Source: Vagococcus proximus (GTDB lineage Bacteria > Bacillota > Bacilli > Lactobacillales > Vagococcaceae). From it: a stretch of 64,000 nt of DNA. The notes under the pieces were generated by a model. It was not told the DNA's origin and made no database searches. It was given only the letters and a program-made list of their open reading frames with translations. Where the stretch lies: positions 1 through 64,000 of the forward strand of contig NZ_JAPDSH010000007.1 in the NCBI RefSeq assembly GCF_029143285.1, given 5' to 3'. Each line of letters opens with the position of its first letter. Within the stretch, counting starts at the first letter, position 1. Positions 49,861 through 59,479 of this stretch are shown here, in pieces. A program made the translations under genes and the position numbers.

Positions 49861-51201
49861 ATGGAATTTAATATTCAAGAATTTATGAATGGCATTATTG
49901 AAAAGAATCCAACAGAAGTAAAGTTTCACCAGGCTGTAAGGGATACACTGACGTCATTAGTGCCTATAATTAATGAAAATCCTATTTATTGTCAAGAGAA
50001 AATATTAGAGAGATTAATTGAACCAGAAAGGACTATATCGTTCAGGGTACCTTGGGTAGATGATAAAGGCGAGATACAAATTAACCGTGGTTGGCGTGTT
50101 CAATTTAGTAGCTCTATTGGTCCTTTTAAAGGTGGAATAAGGTTCGCTGAGGATGTCAACTTGGATACTATAAAATTTTTAGGTTTTGAAATGGTATTAA
50201 AAAATGGACTGACAACATTACCATTAGGGGGATCCAAGGGGGGCGCTGATTTTGACAGTAGTAATAAATCAGATGCAGAAATCATGAGATTTTGTCAATC
50301 ATTTATGACAGAGTTATATCGTTATATTGGTCCCAATACTGATATTCCTGCTGGGGATTTGGGTGTTGGTTATAAAGAAATAGGATATTTATTTGGTCAA
50401 TATAAAAGGTTAGCCAATGAATTTACAGGGACTATTACTGGTAAAAAGCATAATTGGGGTGGGAGTTTAATTCGTCCTGAGGCTACAGGATACGGTGTTG
50501 CATATTTTATAAAAAATATGTTAGAGAATACAGGACAGACAATTGAGAATAAACGAGTTTCTATTTCGGGATATGGAAATGTTGGGGCGCATTTGGTTGA
50601 GAAATTAGACGAATTAGGAGCGAAAGTAGTAACTGCTTCAGATCCTTACGGTTATATCTATGATAGTGAAGGTATCACGGGAGAAAAAATAGAATTTTTA
50701 AAAGAATTATGGATAGTCCATCGTTCACCTATAAAAAAATATGCTGAAAAATATAATGTCCCTTATTATGAAAATATGAAGCCTTGGAGAGAGAAAGTAG
50801 ATATAGCTATTCCATCGTCAAAGGAGAATGAATTAACGTTAAGAGACTCTGAAATGTTGGTCGAAAATAGTGTTTTGTGTGTCTGTGAGGCTGCTAATAT
50901 GCCTGTTACGGAAGAAGCAGTTAAATACTTAAAAGACAATCGGATTTTATTTGCTCCAGGTAAAGCTGCAAATGCTGGAGGAGTTGCTGTATCGGGATTA
51001 GAGATGTCTCAAAATGCAATGCATTGTAGTTGGAGTGCAGATGAAGTGGATGATAAGTTGAAAGAAATTATGAGTGATATTCATAAAACTTGTTTAAAAT
51101 ACGGGTCAGAGAAAGATGGTTGGGTAAATTATGTTGATGGAGCAAACATTGGATCATTTATAAAAGTAGCAGATTCCATTCTATCTCAAGGTGTTGTTTA
51201 A
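49861..51201 (+). CDS. gdhA: Glutamate dehydrogenase (hexameric type)
   Basis: This 446-aa enzyme interconverts glutamate and 2-oxoglutarate plus ammonia. Motifs are SSIGPFKGGIRF, the catalytic-lysine region LPLGGSKGGADFD, PNTDIPAGDLGVG and the Rossmann SGYGNVGAHLVEKL. The cofactor (NAD or NADP) cannot be settled by eye. It is the last gene of the operon, 3 bases after the aminotransferase, and would recycle the amino acceptor and release ammonia. A bidirectional terminator follows. Confidence 0.94.
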   Translation: MEFNIQEFMNGIIEKNPTEVKFHQAVRDTLTSLVPIINENPIYCQEKILERLIEPERTISFRVPWVDDKGEIQINRGWRVQFSSSIGPFKGGIRFAEDVNLDTIKFLGFEMVLKNGLTTLPLGGSKGGADFDSSNKSDAEIMRFCQSFMTELYRYIGPNTDIPAGDLGVGYKEIGYLFGQYKRLANEFTGTITGKKHNWGGSLIRPEATGYGVAYFIKNMLENTGQTIENKRVSISGYGNVGAHLVEKLDELGAKVVTASDPYGYIYDSEGITGEKIEFLKELWIVHRSPIKKYAEKYNVPYYENMKPWREKVDIAIPSSKENELTLRDSEMLVENSVLCVCEAANMPVTEEAVKYLKDNRILFAPGKAANAGGVAVSGLEMSQNAMHCSWSADEVDDKLKEIMSDIHKTCLKYGSEKDGWVNYVDGANIGSFIKVADSILSQGVV

Positions 51202-51227
51202 TTATAGTATAAATTTCTGCAAAAATA

Positions 51228-51264
51228 AAAAAGCATCTCGTTAACATAACGAGATGCTTTTTTA
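51228..51264. terminator. Bidirectional terminator after gdhA
   Basis: AAAAAAGCATCTCGTTA pairs with TAACGAGATGCTTTTTT. A and T tracts flank it on both sides, so it also serves the convergent nitroreductase-like gene. Confidence 0.88.
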
Positions 51265-51265
51265 T

Positions 51266-51862
51266 TTAGTTAAATGTTCGGAAGCGATCAGTATCAGCCA
51301 TATATTCTTTATCTCCAGCTGGGGCTTTGATTGAACCGAAAGGCATTTGTCCAGTTAAGCGCCATGAAGCAGGAATATTCCATTTTTCGGCTACTTTTTC
51401 ATCAATTAGTGGATTGTAGTGTTGAATAGTTGCGCCGATTTCCTTTTCAGCTAAAGCAGTCCATACAGAATGTTGTGCCATCCCTGTAGATTGCTCAGAC
51501 CAAAGTGGGAAGTTAGCAGCATAGAGTTTGAATTGATCTTGAAGAGAAGCAATAACATCAGTGTCTTCAAAGAATAAAATCGTTCCTTTACCAGCTGCGA
51601 AACTTGCTAATTTAGCTTGAGTTTGTGGAAAGTTTTCTTCTGGTGTTAATGGTTTTAATTCATTTTCAACAATAGTCCATAAAGCTTGATGAGCATTATC
51701 AAATAAAATAACAGCACGTGATGATTGTGAGTTAAAAGCAGAAGGCGTTTCTTTGATTGCATCGAAGATAATCGTTTCTAATTCAGATTCAGATAGTGAC
51801 ACATCATTTCCTATTGAATAGATAGAACGTCTTTTTTGTAATGATTTAATGTAGTTTGTCAT
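51266..51862 (-). CDS. Nitroreductase family protein
   Basis: This 198-aa flavoprotein resembles the nitroreductase subgroup of small, soluble FMN enzymes seen in lactic acid bacteria. The N-terminal RRSIYSIG motif and the SSRAVILF, GMAQHSVWTALAEKEIGA and late GSIKAPAG segments support this. Typical reactions are NAD(P)H-dependent reduction of nitroaromatics or quinones; the natural substrate is unknown. AAAGGAG lies upstream of the ATG. It is monocistronic. Confidence 0.87.
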   Translation of the reverse strand: MTNYIKSLQKRRSIYSIGNDVSLSESELETIIFDAIKETPSAFNSQSSRAVILFDNAHQALWTIVENELKPLTPEENFPQTQAKLASFAAGKGTILFFEDTDVIASLQDQFKLYAANFPLWSEQSTGMAQHSVWTALAEKEIGATIQHYNPLIDEKVAEKWNIPASWRLTGQMPFGSIKAPAGDKEYMADTDRFRTFN

Positions 51863-51967
51863 GATTTATGAGCTCCTTTTAGTTGTTTTCTATTTTTGAT
51901 TACATACTTAGTATAGTACCTTACAAAAAATAAGTAAAATAGTTTGCTTACGAAAAATAAGAAAAAC

Positions 51968-51996
51968 AAAAAAGAGCTTATTAAGCTCTTTTTTTG
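51968..51996 (-). terminator. Rho-independent terminator of ydcF
   Basis: AAAAAGAGCTTA pairs with TTAAGCTCTTTTT; the A run becomes U run on the reverse transcript. Confidence 0.75.
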
Positions 51997-52014
51997 TTCC
52001 TGTTTAAATAACTT

Positions 52015-52611
52015 TTACCATTCGAAAGGAATGGCGTAGCCTAATGCTAAAACTTCTCTTGCATAACTAATCGTCTTAGCCGATGGTGGTGTTGGGGCAG
52101 CTAACCCATGGCTATTTTTTATTCCTAGGCGTTTAGCCAAGAGTTTAGCACGGTAAATATGGAAGTCGTTAGAAACGACCACTGTTTTTCCAAGTTTTGT
52201 TTTATGGGAGGCATTCATCAAGTTTTCCATGGCATTAGTGGAGTCATCTTCTGCAATAATTTTTTTTGAAGGAATCCCATGATTGACTAAGTAACGAGCC
52301 ATCACACGTGCTTCTGATTCGTTTTCATCACTCCCTTTACCACCTGATACGATGACGGTTGCTTTAGGATTATCTTGTAAATACTGTATTGCTGTATCTA
52401 AACGCTCTTGAAGAACAGAGCTAGGTTTTGCTGGTTTTCCTTTCACTTTAGCACCTAAAATAATCACGGTGTCTGCATTATTCGGGGCGGTTTCATCTTT
52501 ACAACTTAGAATTAGAGAAAAACTAAACAGACTATAAAGCAATCCAATTAGGATAAAACTAAGTAGGCCCCATTTCCATTTTGATTTTTTTCGTGTTGGC
52601 ATGTAGCGCAT
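52015..52611 (-). CDS. YdcF family protein (DUF218) with N-terminal membrane anchor
   Basis: This ~198-aa protein has one N-terminal membrane segment (~14-37) after a basic start and an extracytoplasmic DUF218 domain (TVIILGAKVKGKPAKPS, VIVSGGKGSDENESEA, VSNDFHIYRAKLLAKRLG). Family members (YdcF, SanA) are tied to envelope integrity, but the reaction is not established. The ATG at 52611 lies 4 bases from AGGAG. A GTG at 52614 or an ATG at 52602 are alternatives. Monocistronic. Confidence 0.85.
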   Translation of the reverse strand: MRYMPTRKKSKWKWGLLSFILIGLLYSLFSFSLILSCKDETAPNNADTVIILGAKVKGKPAKPSSVLQERLDTAIQYLQDNPKATVIVSGGKGSDENESEARVMARYLVNHGIPSKKIIAEDDSTNAMENLMNASHKTKLGKTVVVSNDFHIYRAKLLAKRLGIKNSHGLAAPTPPSAKTISYAREVLALGYAIPFEW

Positions 52612-52772
52612 CACTCTCCTTTACTAGTGAAAGTATAAACAATAAAGATAAAAAAAGAATGAATATTGTTGTAAGTTTTTCTTAATAGGTCTTAACATTT
52701 AGTAAAGAAGAGATGTTTGTTTTTAAGAAATACCTTATAATAGAAATATAACTAGAAAAGGGAGCGGATAGG

Positions 52773-52952
52773 ATGCCAATCGTAAACGTACAATTATTAG
52801 AAGGTCGCACACCAGAACAAAAGAAAGCAATGGTTAAAGAAGTAACAGATGCTATCGTTAGAACAACAGGAGCAAAAAAAGAAGCCATTAGTATTGTTAT
52901 CACAGATATGAAAAAAGAGGATTATGGCATTAATGGAGAGACGCTAGCGTAA
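52773..52952 (+). CDS. 4-Oxalocrotonate tautomerase family protein
   Basis: This 59-aa enzyme starts MPIVNVQLLEGRTPEQKKAM, so the catalytic Pro is the first residue after Met removal. The length and the beta-alpha-beta pattern (late AISIVITDMKKEDYGIN) fit the YwhB/DmpI group of 4-OT. The natural substrate in Firmicutes is unknown. GGGAG lies upstream of the ATG. The thrS leader begins immediately downstream. Confidence 0.9.
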   Translation: MPIVNVQLLEGRTPEQKKAMVKEVTDAIVRTTGAKKEAISIVITDMKKEDYGINGETLA

Positions 52953-52963
52953 AGGGAAAAGCC

Positions 52964-52992
52964 TTGCCAAAATCAGTGATTCGTGGTTAAAT
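52964..52992 (+). promoter_or_regulatory. Promoter of the thrS leader
   Basis: TTGCCA (52964-52969), a 17-base spacer and TTAAAT (52987-52992) predict a start near 53000, at the 5' end of the T-box leader. An alternative -10 TATATT (52999) is possible. Confidence 0.45.
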
Positions 52993-52994
52993 GG

Positions 52995-53270
52995 AGTTAT
53001 ATTAATGAATAAAAGATCATTGCGAAAGACACCATTTATTGAAAACTACCTAGCAGAGAGGGAAATATTAGCTGAGAATTTCCTAGATAAGCCCAATAAG
53101 TGACCACTTTCAAGAATTTAGTCGAAACTAAGTCGGTCGTCCCGTTATCACGAATGAAGTATAGCTTTTCTTGTCTTTTAAGGGATAAGTTTATTAAATT
53201 TTAGGTGGAACCACGATAATATCGTCCTAATGTCTTGTGTATGCAAGATGTTAGGGCGTTTTTTGTTTTA
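52995..53270 (+). promoter_or_regulatory. T-box riboswitch controlling thrS
   Basis: The leader holds the T-box core AGGTGGAACCACG (53203-53215) and, right after it, a terminator (CCTAATGTCTTG pairing with CAAGATGTTAGG, T6). The TGGA in the bulge would pair with the uncharged tRNA end. Upstream Stem I features include AGAGAGGGA and a specifier-like stretch TGACCACTTTC; the ACC at 53103-53105 is a plausible threonine specifier. It explains the 353-base gap before thrS and predicts induction when tRNA(Thr) is uncharged. Confidence 0.92.
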
Positions 53271-53305
53271 GCAATGTGATTATTTAAAACTAAGGAGGAA
53301 CACAC

Positions 53306-55255
53306 ATGTCAGAAATTAAAGTAACATTTCCAGATGGTGCAGTAAAAGAATTTGAGGCTGGCGTCTCTACAAAAGACGTTGCTGAAAGTATTAGTAAAAG
53401 CTTAGCTAAAAAAGCTTTAGCAGGTAAATTTAATGGGGAGTTAGTCGATTTAGTTCGTCCACTAGAAGTAGACGGTTCAATTGAGATTATCACACCAGAT
53501 CACGAAGATGCTCTAGGTATCTTACGTCACTCAACAGCTCATTTAATGGCGAATGCCGTTCGTCGTTTATATCCAAACATCCATTTTGGTGTAGGACCAG
53601 CGATTGATAACGGGTTCTATTATGATACTGATAACGGAGAAGACCCAATATCAGAAGAAGATTTACCAAAAATTGAAGAAGAAATGATGAAAATCGTTAA
53701 AGAAAATAACCCAATCGTTCGTAAAGAAGTAACAAAAGTGGAAGCATTAGAGTTATTTAAAGAAGATCCATATAAAGTAGAATTAATTACAGATCTTCCA
53801 GAAGATGAGCAAATTACAGTTTATGATCAAGGTGATTTTGTTGATTTATGTCGTGGCGTACACGTTCCTTCAACAGGACGTATCCAAGTCTTTAAATTAT
53901 TATCAGTGGCAGGTGCGTATTGGAGAGGTAACTCAGACAATAAAATGATGCAACGTGTTTACGGAACAGCTTTCTTTGATAAAAAAGAATTAAAAGCTTA
54001 CTTACAATTCCGCGAAGAAATGAAAGAACGTGATCACCGTAAATTAGGTAAAGAATTAGGCCTATTTATGACAAATAGTGATGTTGGTGCAGGTCTACCA
54101 TTCTGGTTACCAAATGGCGCGACTATCCGTCGTACGATTGACCGTTACATTACAGATAAAGAAATTAGCTTAGGCTATCAACATGTTTACACACCGATCA
54201 TGGCCAATGTTGAGTTCTATAAAACATCAGGTCACTGGGATCATTACCATGAAGATATGTTCCCACCAATGGATATGGGTGATGGCGAAATGTTAGTCCT
54301 ACGTCCGATGAACTGTCCACATCACATGATGGTTTATAAAAATGAAGTTCATAGCTACCGTGAATTACCAATTCGTATCGCAGAATTAGGAATGATGCAC
54401 CGTTATGAGAAAAGTGGGGCATTATCAGGGTTACAACGTGTTCGTGAAATGACATTGAATGATGGTCATACATTTGTACGTCCAGACCAAATTAAAGATG
54501 AATTCAAACGTACATTAGAATTAATGGTTGCTGTATATGAAGATTTCAATATCACAGACTATAAATTCCGTTTAAGCTACCGTGACCCAGAAAATACTGA
54601 AAAATACTTTGATGATGATCAAATGTGGGAAACTGCTCAAAAAATGTTGAAAGAAGCCGTTGATGAAATGGGCTTAGAATACGTTGAAGCTGAAGGTGAA
54701 GCGGCTTTCTACGGTCCTAAACTTGACGTTCAAGTTAAGACTGCTATGGGGATTGAAGAAACACTTTCAACTATCCAATTAGACTTCTTATTACCACAAC
54801 GTTTCGATTTAACATATGTAGGTGAAGATGGCGAAAATAATCACCGTCCAGTTGTTATTCACCGTGGTATCGTGTCAACAATGGAACGTTTTGTTGCTTA
54901 TCTAACAGAAGTATACAAAGGCGCTTTCCCAACATGGTTAGCACCAGTTCAAGGAACAATCATTCCAGTAAGTAATGATCACCATATGGACTACGCTTTT
55001 GAAATTAAAGGTCAATTAGAAAAATTAGGATTACGTTTCGAAGTAGATGAGCGTAATGAAAAAATGGGTTATAAAATCCGTGCGTCACAAACACAAAAAA
55101 TTCCTTATCAATTAGTTGTTGGGGATAAAGAAGTTGAAGCTGGAGAAGTAAATGTTCGTCGTTATGGAAGTAAAGAAACAGCTTCTATGTCATTAGAAGA
55201 TTATGTTGCTTTAGTAACGAAAGAAGTTGCGAATTTCAGTCGTCCAAGAGACTAA
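53306..55255 (+). CDS. thrS: Threonine-tRNA ligase
   Basis: This 649-aa class II synthetase has an N-terminal TGS domain (~1-62), the editing domain ([16 protein letters not shown] and the later [10 protein letters not shown], both His and Cys ligands), the catalytic core with motif 2 and zinc-site residues ([22 protein letters not shown]) and the anticodon-binding C-terminus. AAGGAGGA precedes the ATG. Expression is controlled by the T-box. Codon bias is strong. Confidence 0.97.
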   Translation: MSEIKVTFPDGAVKEFEAGVSTKDVAESISKSLAKKALAGKFNGELVDLVRPLEVDGSIEIITPDHEDALGILRHSTAHLMANAVRRLYPNIHFGVGPAIDNGFYYDTDNGEDPISEEDLPKIEEEMMKIVKENNPIVRKEVTKVEALELFKEDPYKVELITDLPEDEQITVYDQGDFVDLCRGVHVPSTGRIQVFKLLSVAGAYWRGNSDNKMMQRVYGTAFFDKKELKAYLQFREEMKERDHRKLGKELGLFMTNSDVGAGLPFWLPNGATIRRTIDRYITDKEISLGYQHVYTPIMANVEFYKTSGHWDHYHEDMFPPMDMGDGEMLVLRPMNCPHHMMVYKNEVHSYRELPIRIAELGMMHRYEKSGALSGLQRVREMTLNDGHTFVRPDQIKDEFKRTLELMVAVYEDFNITDYKFRLSYRDPENTEKYFDDDQMWETAQKMLKEAVDEMGLEYVEAEGEAAFYGPKLDVQVKTAMGIEETLSTIQLDFLLPQRFDLTYVGEDGENNHRPVVIHRGIVSTMERFVAYLTEVYKGAFPTWLAPVQGTIIPVSNDHHMDYAFEIKGQLEKLGLRFEVDERNEKMGYKIRASQTQKIPYQLVVGDKEVEAGEVNVRRYGSKETASMSLEDYVALVTKEVANFSRPRD

Positions 55256-55270
55256 CTATAGGATGTAGAG

Positions 55271-55308
55271 AAAAGAGCTCCCTTTGAATAAAAGGGCTCT
55301 TTTTTTTT
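55271..55308 (+). terminator. Rho-independent terminator after thrS
   Basis: AAAGAGC-CCCTTT pairs with AAAGGG-CTCTTT and is followed by eight T. Confidence 0.82.
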
Positions 55309-55495
55309 CACTAAAAAGACCTATTTTATTTGCTTATAGCTGTAATAAATGAGATACTTCAAGGTGGAGAAATAGCAATTATTAAAGAGTGTTAAAAGAG
55401 TGTTAAAATTTACTTTAACTTTTTGCGTGAACCTTTATTTTTTAGTAAACTATTAAGAGCAAAAGCATCAGTCTAATTCGGAAGGAACAGATAGA

Positions 55496-57670
55496 ATGAA
55501 AGAAAAATTAACAGATAAATTCAAAACATTACAGAGAGAATATAGTTGGCTGAAATTACCACAATTTTTAACACCAGAGACATTAAAAAACAAACATGTT
55601 ACGCCTAAAAAGTCACATATTCCTTTTAGGTTAAACTTTTTATTCTTTATCGTATTCGCCCTTTTTGTGACATTACTGGCACAACTTGCCTACTTACAAA
55701 TTGCGAATGGTGATTTTTTTAGAACAAAAATCGAATTAGATGAAAAAACAGTCGTAAAAGGAAATGCACCTCGTGGTCAAATTTTTGATGAAAAAGGAAA
55801 TGTTTTGGTAGGCAATCAATCCAAATCAGCAATTCTTTATACTAAACAAGAAGCAATGTCGACATCTAAAATGTTAGAGACCGCTCGTAAAATAACAGAG
55901 TTACTTGATATACCAGCAGAAGAATTAACAGATCGTGATAAAAAAGATTACTGGTTAGCTGATCAAGAAAATCTAAAATTAGCACAAAAACGATTAAAAA
56001 AAGAAGATTTATCCGATGCTAAAGGTGAACCGTTACCAAATAGTGTGATTTATCAAAATACGGTAGCTAAGGTTAAAGAGTCAGAAATTGATTTTAGTGA
56101 AGAAGAATTAAAGACGGCTACAATTTATAAAAAAATCAGTGGTGTTCTGGCTATGATGCCTGTTTACATTAAAAATAAAGATGTAACAACAGAAGAACTG
56201 GCCATTGCTGCAGAGCATTCAGCTGATATTCCAGGTCTTTCTACGGGTATGGATTGGTCTAGGGAATACCCAGCAGAAGATTCTATGAAAACTATCTTAG
56301 GAACGGTTTCTACTGATAAATCAGGGGTTCCAGTTGAGCAAAGTGAAAAATATTTAGGAAATGGTTATTCACGTAATGACCGTGTTGGATTAAGCTACCT
56401 TGAAAAATATTATGAACCTGTTCTTAGAGGAACGAAACCTAGTACAGAAATAACATATGAAGATAAAAAAGAAAAAACAAATCCTCATCAAAAAGTGTAT
56501 GAGGGAGAAAAAGGTAAGAATTTAGTATTAACAATTGATGTTGAATTCCAAAAGCAAATTGAAAAGATTTTAGAATCAGGTTTTTCAATTTTAGAAAGCA
56601 ATGGAAGAACAAAATACTCTGAGGGTATCTATGCCGTTGTAATGGAAAATAAAACAGGAGCTGTTAAGGCAATGGCCGGGATTGAACGTGATTTAGAGAC
56701 AGGGAAGAAGAAAAAAGATGCTTTAGGTACGATTAATAAAGCTTTTACACCTGGTTCTATAGTGAAACCCGCTATGATTATGGGCGGCTATCGCAATAAT
56801 ATTATTTCTGGAAATGCTGTATATTTAGATGAGCCAATTCAATTGGATGGGGATAATGTGAAACAGTCTGTCTTTACAGGGTATGAAGGTCCTCAAAAAT
56901 TAAATGTAGTCGATGCTCTTAGAAAATCTTCTAATGTTTATATGATGAAAATTGTCTTTGATATGATGGGTGAGACTTACCAACCTAATATGATTTTAGG
57001 AGACCATATGGATGTCTTTAATACGGTTAGACAAAACTTCCAAGATTTTGGTTTAGGTGCTCCAACAGGTATTGATATAGCAGGTGAAAGTTTTGGGTTA
57101 TCTCCTAAAGACTTCTATCACCCAGATGGTAGTATGGTTCAAGGGCGTATGGGTAACTTACTTGATTTATCATACGGTAACTTTGATACCTATACACCGA
57201 TGCAGTTGGCCCAATATGTTAGTACGATTGCTAATGATGGCGTAAAATTAGCGCCGCACATTGTATCTGGAATATATGGTAATGGTCCAGACGGTACTAT
57301 TTCTGGATTAGAAGAAAAAATTCAACCTAAAGTAATGGCAACAATTGGTGATAAAAAAGATTATAAATACATCAAACAAGGGATGTATGAGGTTGTCAAT
57401 ACTTATGATGGTACAGGTAATGATATGGGACCAACGAAGTACGACGTATCAGGTAAGACTGGTACTGCAGAAGTTCCTCGTGATAATCCTAAAGACCCAT
57501 ATAATCCAATCGAGCTATACAATAGTACGATGATTGCTTATACGCCGTCAAAAGATCCGGAAGTTTCTGTTGCTGTAGTTATCCCACATATTACAGATGA
57601 AAGTGACAAATTGAATACAGCGTTAACGACTCAAATTATCAATGCTTATACAGAATTTTATGATAAGTAA
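55496..57670 (+). CDS. Class B penicillin-binding protein (elongation transpeptidase, PBP2/PbpA-like)
   Basis: This 724-aa transpeptidase crosslinks peptidoglycan. A single membrane segment (~48-70) follows a cytoplasmic tail with basic residues, then the N-terminal dimerisation domain and the transpeptidase domain. Active-site motifs are Ser421-x-x-Lys424 (TPGSIVKPAMI), SSN (478-480) and KTG (654-656). AGGAACAG precedes the ATG. Synteny with rpmG, 5-FCL, rhomboid and glcK matches the B. subtilis pbpA region, which supports an elongation role rather than division. No PASTA domain is present. Confidence 0.92.
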   Translation: MKEKLTDKFKTLQREYSWLKLPQFLTPETLKNKHVTPKKSHIPFRLNFLFFIVFALFVTLLAQLAYLQIANGDFFRTKIELDEKTVVKGNAPRGQIFDEKGNVLVGNQSKSAILYTKQEAMSTSKMLETARKITELLDIPAEELTDRDKKDYWLADQENLKLAQKRLKKEDLSDAKGEPLPNSVIYQNTVAKVKESEIDFSEEELKTATIYKKISGVLAMMPVYIKNKDVTTEELAIAAEHSADIPGLSTGMDWSREYPAEDSMKTILGTVSTDKSGVPVEQSEKYLGNGYSRNDRVGLSYLEKYYEPVLRGTKPSTEITYEDKKEKTNPHQKVYEGEKGKNLVLTIDVEFQKQIEKILESGFSILESNGRTKYSEGIYAVVMENKTGAVKAMAGIERDLETGKKKKDALGTINKAFTPGSIVKPAMIMGGYRNNIISGNAVYLDEPIQLDGDNVKQSVFTGYEGPQKLNVVDALRKSSNVYMMKIVFDMMGETYQPNMILGDHMDVFNTVRQNFQDFGLGAPTGIDIAGESFGLSPKDFYHPDGSMVQGRMGNLLDLSYGNFDTYTPMQLAQYVSTIANDGVKLAPHIVSGIYGNGPDGTISGLEEKIQPKVMATIGDKKDYKYIKQGMYEVVNTYDGTGNDMGPTKYDVSGKTGTAEVPRDNPKDPYNPIELYNSTMIAYTPSKDPEVSVAVVIPHITDESDKLNTALTTQIINAYTEFYDK

Positions 57671-57791
57671 ATTTGTAAAGTAGTTTTACTTAACAAATTT
57701 GCTCAAAAGGGTAGAAATTCATGATAAAAGATGATATTATAGTTCAAGTGAGGTAATATCACATATACTTATACTATTTGGAGGTCATATC

Positions 57792-57941
57792 ATGCGTGTT
57801 CATATCACTTTAGAATGTACAGAATGTAAAGAACGTAACTATTTATCTAACAAAAATAAACGTAACAACCCGGATCGTTTAGAAGTTAAAAAATATTGTC
57901 CGCGTGAGCGTAAAGTAACGCTTCACCGTGAAACAAAATAA
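57792..57941 (+). CDS. rpmG: 50S ribosomal protein L33
   Basis: This 49-aa ribosomal protein starts [20 protein letters not shown] and ends VTLHRETK. It keeps the first Cys pair (CTEC) but only one Cys of the second (YCPRER), so the zinc site is incomplete. I recall the same three-Cys form in Enterococcus. GGAGG precedes the ATG. It has its own terminator. Confidence 0.95.
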   Translation: MRVHITLECTECKERNYLSNKNKRNNPDRLEVKKYCPRERKVTLHRETK

Positions 57942-57974
57942 CAACAGTTAGCGCAAGCTACTGTTGTTTTTTTT
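57941..57974 (+). terminator. Rho-independent terminator after rpmG
   Basis: ACAACAG-TAGC pairs with GCTA-CTGTTGT with one bulge and is followed by eight T. Confidence 0.82.
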
Positions 57975-58028
57975 GTTTAAATTTCATAGAGTATGATACT
58001 ATATAAGTACTAGATTGGGGTGAAGAGT

Positions 58029-58583
58029 GTGAAAGATAAGAGGCGTAAACAAGGTTTAGAGCTGCTTAAAACCTTAAAAAATGACCCAAAGAAAAAAGGT
58101 GAGTTAGAGGTTAACATTTTTAATCAACTATTTGAGACGAGTGTATGGCAAGAAACGAAAATTATAGCCATAACGATGAGTTTACCTTTTGAATTTAACA
58201 CAGGACCTATTATTGAAGAAGCATGGCGAACCGGAAAGAAATGTTACGTTCCTAAAGTCTTAAATAATCACGAGATGGCCTTTATACCAATTACACCTGA
58301 TACAGAATATGAAAAAGGCGTATTTGGAATAGAAGAGCCAATTGGCGAACCAATTTCTGGATTTTCTAAAGAAGCTTTAATGATTGTACCGGGTTTAATT
58401 TTTAATCGACAAGGCTATAGAATAGGCCAAGGCGGTGGCTACTATGATCGTTATTTATCAAAGTATGAGGGAAAGACCTTAAGTCTTGTTTTTCCTCAGC
58501 AACTATCTGAAGACTGGTCACCAGAAGTATTTGATCGGCCAGTAGACTATATTATCACAAAAGAAAAAGTAATCGAGGTGTAG
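58029..58583 (+). CDS. 5-Formyltetrahydrofolate cyclo-ligase
   Basis: This ~184-aa enzyme converts 5-formyl-THF to 5,10-methenyl-THF with ATP. The family end signature GQGGGYYDRYLSKYEGKTLSL and earlier RTGKKCYVPKV support the call. I prefer the GTG at 58029 (GGGGTG 6 bases upstream); an in-frame GTG at 58020 would add three residues and overlap that site. Only one base separates it from the rhomboid gene, so the two are coupled. Confidence 0.92.
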   Translation: MKDKRRKQGLELLKTLKNDPKKKGELEVNIFNQLFETSVWQETKIIAITMSLPFEFNTGPIIEEAWRTGKKCYVPKVLNNHEMAFIPITPDTEYEKGVFGIEEPIGEPISGFSKEALMIVPGLIFNRQGYRIGQGGGYYDRYLSKYEGKTLSLVFPQQLSEDWSPEVFDRPVDYIITKEKVIEV

Positions 58584-58584
58584 A

Positions 58585-59331
58585 ATGGGACAAACGATAA
58601 AAAGAAAATTTAAATTACTCAATACAAAACCTATAATAGTATGGTTATTTTTAGCTATTCAGGTTCTTGTGTTTTTAGCAATGACTTTTGAGGGATTTCG
58701 TAATGGACTTGGTTTTAATGGTTCTCAATCTTCCGAAGTATTAGTGAAATATGGCGCATTAAATAAAAATTTAGTGATGTATTATGGCGAGTATTGGCGT
58801 CTACTAACGCCTATGTTTGTTCATATTGGAATCATGCACTTATTAGTAAACTCTGTAACCTTGTATTTTCTGGGGAGTCAATTGGAAGGCTTGATAGGGC
58901 ATTGGCGTTTTGCAGTTGTATATTTATTGGCAGGGTTTAGTGGGAATGTCTTGAGTTTTGCTTTGAATAATCCTCAAGGTATCTCAGCAGGTGCCAGTAC
59001 AGCTTTATTTGGACTGTTTGGGTATTTTGTTGCTCTAGGGAGAGTGTACCCGTATAATTCAGCCATTCGTTATATGGCTAAGCAGATGGGGACACTTATC
59101 TTTATTAACTTACTCTTTAACCTATTCAGCACAACAATTGATATGTGGGGACATATTGGTGGTGTTATCGGAGGATTCTTATTAGGCTTTATTGTATCTG
59201 TTCCTAAAATAAGAGGAACGGCTAATGGTGAATCGGCAGGTGATATTCATCGTAAAATACGAGCAGCAATGGTTTATATCTTTATGATTCTATTCTGTTT
59301 GTACTATGTTTACCGCCAATATTTAGTATAG
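58585..59331 (+). CDS. Rhomboid intramembrane serine protease
   Basis: This 248-aa polytopic protease cleaves membrane substrates within the lipid bilayer. The catalytic Ser138 (ISAGASTALFG) and His190 (DMWGHIGGVIGG) are present on separate helices, with HIGIMHLLVNSVTLYFLG and EYWRLLTPMFVH as family signatures. It lacks the TPR domain of B. subtilis GluP, so it is a short, core-only rhomboid. It follows the 5-FCL gene by one base, as in related Firmicutes. Confidence 0.93.
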   Translation: MGQTIKRKFKLLNTKPIIVWLFLAIQVLVFLAMTFEGFRNGLGFNGSQSSEVLVKYGALNKNLVMYYGEYWRLLTPMFVHIGIMHLLVNSVTLYFLGSQLEGLIGHWRFAVVYLLAGFSGNVLSFALNNPQGISAGASTALFGLFGYFVALGRVYPYNSAIRYMAKQMGTLIFINLLFNLFSTTIDMWGHIGGVIGGFLLGFIVSVPKIRGTANGESAGDIHRKIRAAMVYIFMILFCLYYVYRQYLV

Positions 59332-59351
59332 AAAACTTATAATCGTTAACT

Positions 59352-59380
59352 TTGATATTAGAATAAATATGTGTCATAAT
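59352..59380 (+). promoter_or_regulatory. Promoter of the antiporter leader
   Basis: TTGATA (59352-59357), a 17-base spacer and CATAAT (59375-59380) predict a start near 59387, just before the leader hairpin. Confidence 0.7.
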
Positions 59381-59386
59381 AGTATT

Positions 59387-59479
59387 ATAAATTAAATAGA
59401 CGGTTGGGCAGCTATGCTTTCAAGGTTTTTTCTTCAAAGGGCGGGAAGAAAATTTGAAAGTGGAGCTGTCTATTTTTTT
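59387..59479 (+). promoter_or_regulatory. Candidate attenuator or riboswitch-like leader of the antiporter gene
   Basis: Between a good promoter and the antiporter start lies a ~90-base leader that ends as an intrinsic terminator. ATAGA (59396-59400) pairs with TCTAT (59469-59473), and CAGCT (59409-59413) with AGCTG (59464-59468). The two stems are separated by an 8-nt 5' bulge (CGGTTGGG). An apical rod follows (CTTTCAA/TTGAAAG, TTTTCTTC/GAAGAAAA) with loop AAAGGGCGG, then T7. No second promoter is seen before the ORF, so the hairpin must be bypassed for expression. I recognise no known class; Na/Li-type riboswitches are an obvious test, not a claim. Confidence 0.55.

Noticed and set aside
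42287-51201. Naming the amine operon a taurine pathway
   Set aside because: The ALDH resembles sulfoacetaldehyde-type enzymes as much as succinate-semialdehyde types, and no sulfonate-specific gene is present, so the substrate stays unassigned.
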